Positions 1-29,576 of a DNA stretch of 64,000 bases are shown here, piece after piece; position 1 is the stretch's first letter, and each line of letters starts with the position of its first letter. A program made the translations under genes and the position numbers. The notes beneath the pieces were generated by a model. That model was not told where the DNA came from, searched no databases, and saw nothing but the letters and a program-made list of their open reading frames with translations. Source of the stretch: Deuterostichococcus epilithicus (taxonomy: Eukaryota > Chlorophyta > Trebouxiophyceae > Prasiolales > Stichococcaceae); contig JAVTLE010000016.1 of the NCBI GenBank assembly GCA_033439295.1, positions 558,001-622,000 of the forward strand, in the 5' to 3' direction.

Positions 1-451
1 CAGATTGGGTAGAACCATATGCCGTCCGTGAGGGAAACCGCAATCTAAGGTGCCATAATGCATGCGACACCGGGAGATCCCGCACTGCAGCCAGGAGCAC
101 ACTGCAGTACTGCGGTCTCAGGCGCCCTACAGTGCACACCCTGCACAATGCTGCCGTGCAGTCCGTGCTTGCTTGACAAGAATGTCATTTACCACGTTCA
201 GCCTTGGGCCTCATCAAAGCTGTTCCTTGGGAGCTTGCTGCTCGGCTTGCTTGGCAGAATTTCCACAGTTCGCTCAAGGTTCCAGAAACACAGCTTTCAC
301 GTCTGCAGATTGAGGCGGCGAAGGGTTGTCAAACGTGGCGGGGGGCCCAGCGATGGTCTTAAACATGCAGCACCACGGCTGCTGCGTGTAGCGGCGGTGC
401 ACTGCATCCTTTATAGGCGTGAGACTGAGCTGCGGGCTCTCCTGGTCACAG
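1..451 (+). other. Left-edge intron of the BEACH gene
   Basis: I see no convincing exon here. The open frames are short and do not join in phase to the exon at 452, which begins after CACAG. Most likely this is intron sequence of the BEACH gene, whose 5' end lies outside the window. Confidence 0.5.
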
Positions 452-19653
<19,202 letters not shown>

Positions 19654-20022
19654 CGGCGAGCCTTGGGGCCGCTGTCAGCAATGCAATCGGCATTCAGTAA
19701 CGAGATCAGAATGCAGCTGGCGCATGATAGCATGTACAAGTACCTAATCGCAGACTCGTCCTGGATTTAAGAAAAACGGGCAAAACATTTTCTTTGGTGA
19801 TTTGTGCAAACTCACTTTTCCACAGCAATCGTTGTGGCTCACTGGTCGCGCAATCTCTACAGACCCATCGTCTTCCCCACCACAAAGGTTAACTCCATCA
19901 CATTGCTACTGTGCAACATTTGCTCGCACAAAGCGCCTGAAACGTTCAAACCAAACATAAACGGCTGTCGTGTCAAGCCAGCAATTAGTAGGGACACACA
20001 CACTCCCAAACAGCCGTCTTCC
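19654..20022. other. Short convergent intergenic stretch
   Basis: The BEACH stop (19653) and the CDC123 stop (20023) face each other 369 bases apart, so the two 3' UTRs must abut or overlap. No exon-like sequence, and no TGTAA signal was seen on either strand. Confidence 0.6.
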
Positions 20023-23000
20023 TCAGCTGGCGGCATGCCGCGCCTGTGCCACGAAATCTGCCAGCGCGCCGGTGACACCACTGTCCACAAAATCGTACGG
20101 TACGCCGTATCCCTGCAGAGTGCGAGGATGGGCAGTTGGCAGCAGTAGCCGCGGGCCAGGCTGGCGGTCCGATCAGTTTCTGCCATTGAGACATGCCACA
20201 GAGTGGTTGGGATGGTTGTCCAGCCATTTGAGTGACGAGCTCGCCAGCATTGCAAGGTGTGACAATTCAAGGTTTGATTGTGCGCCTAGCGGTGGCCGCA
20301 CCTGCGCCGCCGACCGCATGACGACGGGCTCGTCGATGATGCGGAAGACCACTTCCGGCAGCAGCGGCGGGTCGCCGCCGCCAGCTTGGCTGCCGTAAAC
20401 GTTATGGCCGCTGGACTCGCTGCCGTGCCCGTTCTGGCTGCCGATCGCAGGGCTGCTGCCATTGCTGCGGCGGCCGCCGCCGGCTGCAGCGTCGTGCAGC
20501 CCAGTGCTTGACAGCTGGGCAGCAGNCGCGTCCGCCGCCGCCGCATCCCTGGCGCCACTGCCGAGCAGCTGCTGATCAGCACTTGTGGCACCGGCTGGCC
20601 CGCCGCCGGCGGGCGCGTCCCCACTTTCCGGCGCCTGCGCCGCCACCGGACCGGCGCCGGCCGCCGCTGCAAAGGCGTAGCCCAGGTCGGTCCAGTCGTC
20701 GAACAGCAGCGGAGCAGTCGCGCCGCCCACAGGGTTGAAGTCCACGAGCTTCACGCCGCCGCGGCTGGTGACATACACATCGTACGTGTCTGCGCAGCAG
20801 AGGGATCTCGTCTACTCACGAGACTGGCTGCCAGACCATCGGTAGACGATTTGTGGGTTTGCTGCTGAGTCGGCTGCTCGTGCAACTGCAATGCCTTTGA
20901 TAGAATGAAACTGGTAGCCAGGCCCTACACGAGATGGGATTCAAGGGTTCAGCTCCATGCAGCCACAGGCCGAGACGGATGTGGAAGCCAACTGCCGGCG
21001 CAGGTGTCACCAGCATTGCCGGTGAGCACCATTCGACAGTGAGCCGCCGCCATTGGCCCGCATGGCAGCTGATCCGGGTTGGCAGGGCGGGCGCCGTCAT
21101 CATGGCCGAGGACCAGAGACAGGGCACGCGATGGCAAAGAGCGCTGGTTTAAGAAGAAAAGGTGGCCGTGCTCACAGTCGTGCAGCGGGAAGGCGGCCAT
21201 GACATGGTCCTCGTGGAAGTCCAGGATGGCTTCTTGCAGCATATCCCGCTGGTCCGGCAGGAACGCGAAGCGCTGCGTCACGTCTCGCTGGCTGATGCCT
21301 GCGGCGGCGGCAGGCACCACACGTGAGGGCCACGCACCATGGGCATCCCACGGATTAGAAGGGAGGAAGGAGCAGCAGCCGAGCGAGCGCGTCGAGGTGA
21401 CTGCAGTGGCAGTGGTCAAGCAGCATGCAAATCTGGCGACTTCCTGCGGCCGCTCCATCCTTGGTGTCGTCCGTGCATGGATGCAAAGGGGTTCACAAGG
21501 GCGGCAGGCGTACCGACGATCTCGCGGCCGCGCACAAAGCAGCGGAACTCCCGCCCTGGCCGCAGGTCCCGCCACGCCCGCAGCGCCAGCACCCGCGGCA
21601 CATCGTGCGGCGCTGTGACGTCGCTTCTTTCTGCTGCTTCCTGCTGCCCCTGGTGGCGCGAGGGCGCATCCAGCTGGCTGGCGTCCGCCGTTCCGGAGGC
21701 TGGCCCGGCTGCGGCAGCTGCCGGTGCCCCCGCTGGACCTGCCGCCGCGGCTGGACCGGAGCAGGCGTCAAAGGCGTGGCAGATGTCGTGCGCAATGCGG
21801 TCGGAGCTCTGCAGCAACAGCAGCACCTGCAGGGAGGGACGCACGGCGACGTGAGTGGGGTCTGAGGCGATTTGCCATACCGAGTACTGCAGACGTGCAT
21901 GCCGGCCCCTGGCAAGGGTTCCTGCCAGCAGGGACCTGCCGGTCACTCTATGGTCAGCCTGCGGCTGCAGCAGAGAGGGCTCTGGAGGGCGCACTTTGCA
22001 AGTGCAGCGGACGGCAACGCCAGCACTTGGAATCATGTCTAGAGTTGGCATCTGGTGGATCACTCCTTACTGACGGCGCACCTCGTCCGAGTTGGTGCAG
22101 GCAGTCGTGTTGGTTGTCGACACCCAGGCCGCATCCTGCATGTGCAGCCATGCGTCAAGCATGTCACACGCCAAGCAGGCCACGTATTGTCCTGAGGAAT
22201 GCGACCGGCTGGCGGCCTTGAAGCGGCAGCAGGTACGTCGGCTGCATGAGGCAGCATGGGCAGTCCTAGCAGAACATGTAAGCGGCAGGATCTGACGGGC
22301 GGACATTGCGGTTATCGTGGCAGGTCCACCTTTGGGGCGCTCCAATTCAGCTTTGGAAGCACCTTGCCGCCCAGCGCCGTGATCGCGGCATCCACCTCGC
22401 GCCGGAAGCCTTCAAACTGCGCGGTCCGAACGGCCGAGAACATCTGCTCATCGCGGACACCGGCGTCGCTTCGAACCAGTCAACGCAGAGCAACGCAGGC
22501 GCAGCGGCACCTTGCAATCTGATCACAGTGCCAGCGGTCCACCCTTGCGGGGAGGGCAAGCACATTCATCACAGCAACCATGACCGACATTTGATGCGGG
22601 CCTCAGTAGGAGCTGCTGCACCTGGTCAAGACCGATTGCGGCCTCGGTGCCACTGTCTGCATCTCCGTCGCTTGACGACCACTCCGTGTAGTCCACGCCC
22701 TCAACCGCGTGCTCGTCCGGCTTCGAGCGGCGCGGCATCTAGGGATGAAAGGCGAGGAGTGTTGACACTCGGGGCGAGGAGGTGCAACTGCCGCAGTCCA
22801 CAGGGCAGAGACAGGGCAGACCTTAACAGGTTGTCTGCATGCATTGCGGCTTTGCGTTGAGGTCCTCCGACATGTTTCAGGCACACACATGCTTCAAAAA
22901 GCGCTGCAGCGGATGCGCACACCGCTGCTGAGGATGACGGCAGGAAGACGCCGTCTTGGACCAGAAAGTCCGCAAAGCCCGGCGGCAGCGGCAGCACGGC

Positions 23001-23075
23001 GCTGCGGAAGGTGACATTCTCGAAACGTGGGTACCAGGCCTCGAAGGAGCACGCCGCAATGTGGGCGGCATCCAT
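20023..23075 (-). CDS. CDC123: CDC123 / D123 eIF2 assembly factor
   Basis: This is an ATP-grasp-fold protein that in yeast and human binds eIF2-gamma and promotes assembly of the eIF2 complex. Eight exons (minus): 23075-22923, 22738-22622, 22443-22330, 22135-22082, 21826-21514, 21298-21176, 20789-20302, 20112-20023. They join in phase to 483 residues. Family blocks read in order: CSFEAWYPRFENVTFRS, VLPLPPGFADFLVQDGVFLP, VDYTEWSSSDGDADSG, LGGKVLPKLNWSAPK, LLLLQSSDRIAHDICHAFD, RAWRDLRPGREFRCFVRG, ISQRDVTQRF, YDVYVTSRGGVKLVDFNPVG, EVVFRIIDEP and VPYDFVD. Two low-complexity insertions are unusual: about 35 residues after AHDICHAFDA and about 110 residues after the LVDFNP block. One ambiguous base (20526) lies in the second. 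Confidence 0.95.
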
Positions 23076-23852
23076 GGCGGCGCACGCCGTCTGAGGGTGT
23101 TGTCGATTTGAAGCTGATGCTAGAGGCTGCGCACGCGGCAGCTGGCTGCGGAAGGCAGCGTCAGGGTCAGCTCAAGCAAGCGCGGTTGCAAATCAGCTGC
23201 GTGCTGTTGGCAATTGGTTCCGGAAGCCTGACACTATCCGACCAACTGTTCACACTCGCCGTTGGCGTTTGCCACGCCTTGCGATATCGAGGAGTCCTCG
23301 AGGAGTTCTCGGACAGATGTAGCAAGTGGCAAATGGCAAATTGATCGGAGCACGGATATAGTGAGATTCGAGGTCTCCTGCTCTCATCATGTGTCTGGAT
23401 GTGATATGCATGCTGTGCTCCCACCGTAAGCGGTGTTTCGTGTTTGTCCTGCTCGCATTGTGGTATTTGTCGCGATGCAGATACTGGAACACGCGCTCTG
23501 TTGCTTTGAAAGTGCTTTGCGGGGGTGACTTGTTTCAAATTGCACCAGCCCTCACCAAGCTGATCTTCTGTGAGCTTACAGCACTTAGCGACGTTGGACC
23601 CGGCGGCTGAGTCATGGGCTCTTCGGCATGGTGTTGCGTTCCGGCAAGGCAAGCGGGCAACCTCTTCGTCTGCTCATCCAGGACCGCCAGAGCGCCATGC
23701 ATAAATAGCGCATGGCGCATGTCTGTAATTTTCGGCCACAAGCATATTTGCGCTTACATTTTCAGTCAGCAAATCACACCTACCTTTTCACTATGCATGG
23801 CTGCCGGAGTTGTGCCACATAGACCTGCACAGCTGCCAGCAGCAGCTGCGCC

Positions 23853-23888
23853 GCTCTTTGCTGGGCTCTTTGCTGGGCTCTTTGCTGG
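23853..23888. repeat. 12-base tandem repeat, 3 units
   Basis: GCTCTTTGCTGG is repeated three times without change, followed by a partial fourth unit. It is non-coding as far as I can tell. Confidence 0.9.
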
Positions 23889-25008
23889 GCTGTCAAGCGT
23901 TGCTTCCCACAGCGCTGTCTGCTGGTCTTTCTTGCAGCGCGAGACACGGCTCGAACTCGTGCAACCCCTCCCATGCAGTGCATATTTCTGCCGAGCCTGC
24001 CAGACAACGTGTGGCACATTGCCCTCGGCTTGAAGCCGGATCCGCGGCAGGCCGGCTTCGAGTATTGGCTGCCAAAGAAGCGCTGGCTTCGAATATTGGC
24101 TGCACAAGAGCGCTGCAGCCAGTGTGCGCCAAGGGGTGGAGCTCTACATTGTCAACTAGCAGTGGGTGGCTTCTGCTGCTCAGCCTCCTTCCTGGAGTGG
24201 ATCTTGACGAGACTGACTTGCAATTGAAGACGTTGCTTTCGTTTTGTCGCACATGACCTTTTTTCCCCCACAGAGAGCACACAATGCGGACCCCTTTAGG
24301 CCTGTCCCGCTGCGCAGCCAACGCCGAGCCCACCACACTGGCCCTACTACCGGGGGACTCTGCCACGCATGTTCACATGGCTGTCAGGCTGCAGCCCGAC
24401 TAGGCCGCCAGTGCGCGGCTTCTGGGTGAATCGACGGGTCTGGAGCCTAAACCCCAGTGCCACTGATGAAGCGCACCAGCAGCTGGTGGCCATTATCGCC
24501 AGCCCAGCCTCCAGCAGCGGCAATCGGCGGCCACTCTGGAGGACATACGATACCTGTGGGCAGTGGTGCCGCTGTTGGTGGTGCTGCTGGCGCTGTTCCC
24601 ACGGCTGCACCTCTGTCAGGGACCATTGCTGAGGGCAGAGTTGAAGTCGACATGCAGGTGGACCTGGCCATGCAGCCTCCAGGGCGATGTAATCAGGATG
24701 TTAGGAAAGAAATTGTTAGTTGTCAGACTTGCAAGTTGTGGTTGAGGAGAATATGGACATAGTAAACCTGACGCCATAGAGGAACGAGCGTGAGAGATCC
24801 TCCTGTATGTGCAGACTTTCGAACTTTCGCATTCAAGTAAGCTTGTGCTCACTCAACACATCGAATGAGAGCCATCCGCTGACCGCGAATGTGGTCACAA
24901 CTCGTTCTGACGGCATTTTGACGTCATTATATATTTGAATCAGCTGTGACCAGACGGATCTGTTAGCTAGGCGAAGCGAATGTTGGCCTCCAGCTGCGAC
25001 AGGCTTAC

Positions 25009-25144
25009 AAGCCTCCCGCTGCCAGCAGCCGACTGTTTTGGCGGGCAGCTATGCGAGCCGCAGGTGCCAGGCTCGCAAGCCTCCCGCTGCCGGCAGCCAC
25101 CTGTTGTGGCGGGCAGCTATGAGAGCCGCAGGTCCCAGGGGCGG
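25009..25144. repeat. 68-base tandem pair downstream of the F-box gene
   Basis: Two units starting with AAGCCTCCCGCTGCC and containing GGCGGGCAGCTATG.GAGCCGCAGGT lie at 25009-25076 and 25077-25144, with about ten differences. They lie 300-450 bases beyond the F-box stop. A TGTAA on the minus strand (25005-25009) sits at the edge and may be that gene's poly(A) signal. Confidence 0.8.
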
Positions 25145-25454
25145 CAGCAGCAACGGCGAGCATGCTGCCCAGCTCGATGCCACTGGGCGGAGCAGCGCGA
25201 TCTAAACAGGTGCAGGGAGGAAACTCTTAGCATGGACGTGAAAATAAGCCACTGTTGGCCAACGTGGTGCGCTCGCAGCAGCGGCGTGTGCGGCTCCGAT
25301 GGCGGATGGCGCTGCTAGCCAAGGCAGTCAGCTTTCTTGGTAGGTACCCGCTGCAAGGTAGTCCAGCCACTTCGGAGCCGGCCCCGGCTGCTGGTCGCCG
25401 TGATGCCTTGCAGAAGCAAATGAGGTCCCGACCACCATGCCCAGCCCCGAAAGG

Positions 25455-28123
25455 TCAGTACTGCCACTTCAGCGCGCCGGGCTGCTGGTCGCAATCGTGC
25501 ATCACCAGCAGCGTGCGCACGCCTCGCTGGTGCATGGGGCCCTCCCATCGCACAGACATTCCTTGCGGCCACACTTCTCCGGCCGCCAGCGTACAGTAAG
25601 ACACCTGAAGTCGCTCCAGGCCCTGCGGAACGAGACGATTAAAACCAGTTGAGAACTGAGGTCCGCCCTTCTCTTAAGTTGCTTGTCTGTGTGTTGAGTC
25701 GCACATGTGTTTCCAGGGGCGTGCGCGGCTGCTGCCCTCAAGCTTGTAGAGCTCCTGGCAACAGTTCGCCTGCAGTCGTAGCCAAGCACACGGCACATTG
25801 TGCAGCCCACAGCAACTGGCATACGGTTCATATGCGCTGCAGACTGCCTCCGTCTCCAGCTTTCGATCGTGTCAGCGGCAAAATAAGCCCCGCACCTGCG
25901 GCAGGCTCGCGGGCGAGATGTGCAGCCGCGTCAGCGTCAGCACCCTGAGGTGGCGCAGCCCTGAAAGCGCATCCCCCAGCGGCACCAGGCGGAGCTCGTC
26001 TGCCTCGTGCCTGCGGGCCGCACAAAACGGCACCTGCATGAGGCACTTCGCCTCTGCTGGCGGCAGTCTGTGTGTTCGTGTGCCTCCGCTGCTAGCAAAG
26101 GCTGCAACCCGGACTGGACTGCAGGTTCAGGACTCAGGGTGGCCACCTCGATTTAGGCAGCATCGTCGTCCGAGGCCCGAGGCTGCCAGGAGCATCCCAT
26201 GATTCAACAACACAAGGGATCCCTGCTGAGCGCACCGGTGACATGCAGCGCCCTCTAAAGACAGTGCACGCAGCCCCGGCGGCAGCTGCCTTAAATCGCC
26301 AGCGCCGGGCGTGTCCACCTGCGATGCAGGATTGGACGGCAGGGCCGTCTCAAACACAATGGACGCACGGTAAATTCACTCAGCGAGCTTGCGGCAGGCC
26401 TGCGTCTGGCGCTCGCCTGCCTGGCAATGCGTCCACACTGCCGCTGCATTGCAGTTCATGCAGGCGGCATGTCCAGCAGACCCTGAACCCTCAACCGCGC
26501 TCATGCACCACATGGACAGCTGCTCGTGACCCAGACGGGGACCACAGCCCTGCTGAACCCTGTCGTTTCGCAGGCCGCGCACCCGCAGCTTTGACAGCGA
26601 CCGTAGCGCGCGCCAAACGCATGGCGCACGACCGCGCAGCGGGAGAGCCGCAGCCTCCAGCCCAAAGTGCACCGACAGGTCCTGCAAATGCGCCGCGTTG
26701 CGCTCCTGGAAGCGGCCGTCAGACAGCAGGTCCGCCAGCGCTTCGCCCGCCGCCAGCTGCTCCTGCAGCGGCAGGGAACCAGCATTTGCCACCATACATG
26801 TTGACTTTGCGATCGAATTCCCGCAATTTTCCGCGATCTCTGCCCATTCGGCAGCCGCAGGCCGGCACGCACACACAAGGCACCGTCACGTGCTGCTGGC
26901 TGCGCCACCCCGGCCCAACGCACGGAGCTGTGCTGGCGGCCTTGCACCGACGAGTCTACCCCTGAGCATTGCTGGAAGCAGTGCATAATTTCGCCCGCTG
27001 CCCCAGGCACCCGGGTGCGCTCGTCCGTTCCCATGCAACCACCGCAGCGGGGCGGCACAGCACACGGCGGAAGCCGGGACCCAGGGAGGCAGCAGCGGTC
27101 CAGGCGCCACCCCCACCTTCTCCTGTGGCAGGTGCAGCTCCAGTGCCGAGATGCGCAGCCGCGCCCCGGGCAGCCACGCCAGGATGGCCGGCCATCGGCC
27201 GCCGTCAATGCGCAGCCGCATCGGCTCACCCGCCACCAGGCCCCGCCACCTGCAGCAGCACCGGTCACGCTGCTCGACACAGCTCGTGTAACAACAGGCG
27301 ATGGCCAGCAGGTACTGCAAGCTGACCCTGAGCCTGTCCTAGATCTGGATCCGCGGCACATCCCTCACGAGTTCTCAGGCGCCAATATTCTTGTTTTCTG
27401 TGACAACAACTGGGGCGTCTGGGGCACTCAATCCTGCGATCGATGCCCAAAGCGAGCTCAGCGCTTCAAGACACTGGAGCGCGCCGCCCACGATCCTCGT
27501 ACTCAATGTTCGTTGAGTACGACAGTTGCTAATCTGAAAAACAATCGAGGAGTCTAGGAGCAATGCAACCAGGCAGCTTCCGAAGACACTCACCGCTTGG
27601 AGACGCTGCCGAGAGCCGCCCACGCACGCACTGCCATGTCGACACGGACGCCGCCGGTGACGCCGCGCAACGGCGCAAGCACCAGCCGCAGTATGTCCTG
27701 CAACAGGTGGTCCGGCAGCTGGTCTAGCTCGGGAGCGGCTGCGGTGATGACGCCGACCGTCTGCAGCACACACACAAAAGCATTGGGTTGGCACGCTCGG
27801 CAGCTGAGATGCCGACACGCCATGGAATGCCGCAATGCCATGGAATCTTGACTCCTCAATTTCCGTTCGAATTTTCAGTAGCTGCAGCCCCAGAAGGGTG
27901 GCAGGACCCTGCATGCCGAAGAAGATGGTGTGAGCGGTCATACCTGGGGTGTGCTGCGCTGAAGGCTGGCCATGGTGACAGACGGGCCCGCGCGAGACAG
28001 TAGGTCGAAGGCGTTGCCACTGCCGGGCGAAGAGCTCTGCGCACCGCCAAAGGTGCACGAGCCCAGCGATGCGCGACGGGCATGCGGTGAGCCCTGCATC
28101 ATCAGTCCGCTGGCGGACGCCAT
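25455..28123 (-). CDS. F-box / leucine-rich-repeat protein
   Basis: This is a putative substrate adaptor of an SCF ubiquitin ligase. Seven exons (minus): 28123-27944, 27760-27594, 27249-27117, 26762-26559, 26318-26236, 26010-25896 and 25622 to the stop at about 25455. They join in phase to about 349 residues. The F-box spans exons 2-3: ELDQLPDHLLQDILRLVLAP, then AWAALGSVSKRWRGLVAGEP. Leucine-rich segments follow: WPAILAWLPGARLRISALEL, LRSLSKLRVRGLRNDR, LPPGLRALSLEGAACHR, ALSGLRHLRVLTLTRL and GLERLQVSYCTL. The start ATG is chosen because it follows an in-frame CAG that looks like a 5' UTR acceptor. The last exon could instead be spliced at GTGATG (25505), so the C-terminus is less certain. The SCF role is inferred from the F-box alone. 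Confidence 0.78.
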
Positions 28124-29576
28124 GTTTGCCTGCGGCAGCGGATGCTCAATGGTCAAAGACACAGATCAAACTATCTGCTGCCTGGGACCTGGCGGAGCTT
28201 CATGCGCGGTGGGGCCACAGACAAAGGGGCTCAGCATCGCATACAGAAGCTGGTGTTGTGCTCTGAACAGGGACAAAACCGTAACTCCATTCAACTGCTA
28301 TATCCTACCACCGCAAGAAATCAGAGGATCTGATAAGGGCAAGCACTGTCCACGCCTTCTGCACAGCGATGTGGCACCGAAGTCGACACTGAAATTCGAC
28401 AAATTCCCCCACCTTCCAAACGCTGGAGCAGCTGAAGCAATCTGAGAAATGCTGGCAAGCAAGCTTCGCTTGAAGGCAGCGTCTGCGTGCAACTTCTTGG
28501 ACGCAGTATGGAGCTTGTGGCGCAAGGAAGCCTCCCAGCAGAATTTGCCAAGGACAGCACGTCAGCACCACAAGTACAGTTTAGTCATCCGGACGGCCCA
28601 ACGTTCCGCTGAAGAGGAACCTCTGCATCGTAGAGGGGACTCGTCTTGGATCGTCTCGCGTTCTATGGGTGCAGAATTGCACCGGGCAGGCGTTCGCAAG
28701 CTGCCTGCCAAGGACAGCATTCGACGTGATCCTTGAAAACATGCAAATACATGCCGAATGATGGGTCTTCGAAGGAGATCCAAACTTGCAGATTTTCAAA
28801 CACAGTTTTCTGCAGCAGCTTGACACCGCTATGCTCTTGATGGATGTCATGGAAGTCATGCATGCACTCACTGCATGAAGGCATACCTCGGGGTCAGGGT
28901 GAGAAAGCCATGCTGTGTCCACCTCGAGGTGATTTCTTGGATTCAGGTATCAGTTGGCACGCGTCCCGGTGACGTTACATTTGTCTCAGACGGTTGCAGT
29001 GCTGCAGCTGAGCACGCCCGCACGCCGGCGACAAGGCTTTAGTCAGCAGGAAAGCCCAAACTTTTGTTCTTCCGTGTCTGAGGCTTCAAAAGAAAACTGC
29101 AACATCGCAAGCCAAAACTGGCTTCAGCTGCGCCATAGCCCTCCTCGAAGTCTGTAAACCACGAACCAAAGAGCAGTGCGCTCTGCGCTCGTTGCGCAGA
29201 AATGCGGTTCGAAGCAGACGCCTCCAGATCCCAGCAGTGGTCGAAGTGAACAAAAGCAGGTAGTTCCATGTGCGATTGCAGCCTCGAACCTACAGTGTCA
29301 AATTTCAACTTGTTCAAGGGTTGTCTGCCTTGTGGGCTGCACAGCCTCGTGTCTGCTCACTCTGCGGGCTCTGGCTTCGTTGGGTCTCGCACGGGAGCAG
29401 ACCATGCCAGCGCCACAGGCCGGCTCATGCCGACAACTGGCAACTTGGCGGCCGCAGCATGCTGCAGCACCTGCTGGAGCCCCAGCTTCGTGTAACCGGG
29501 TGGATGAGCCACATCACCCTGGTTGGCGGCAGTGTCGCCTGCAGCATGGCCTTCGGCGGCGGCAGACGACTTAGCA
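28124..29576. other. Intergenic region between the F-box gene and K1
   Basis: This is 1.45 kb of lower-GC sequence with only short open frames and no phase-compatible exon set. It should hold the F-box promoter and 5' UTR and the K1 3' UTR. Nothing further recognised. Confidence 0.55.

Larger units (their letters stand above)
23076..25454. other. Gap between CDC123 and the F-box gene
   Basis: There is no gene I can support. It contains the CDC123 upstream region, a 3x12-base tandem repeat (23853-23888), a 68-base tandem pair (25009-25144), and an Ala/Pro-rich open frame on the minus strand near 24671-24470 with a possible GTGCGC donor. That frame could be an unplaced exon, but no partner exons were found. 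A palindrome of GCGCCATGC around TAAATA lies at about 23691-23720. Confidence 0.45.

Noticed and set aside
24447-24671. Ala/Pro-rich open frame as a separate gene
   Set aside because: There is no start context, no partner exons in phase and no recognisable domain, so it is only mentioned in the gap entry.
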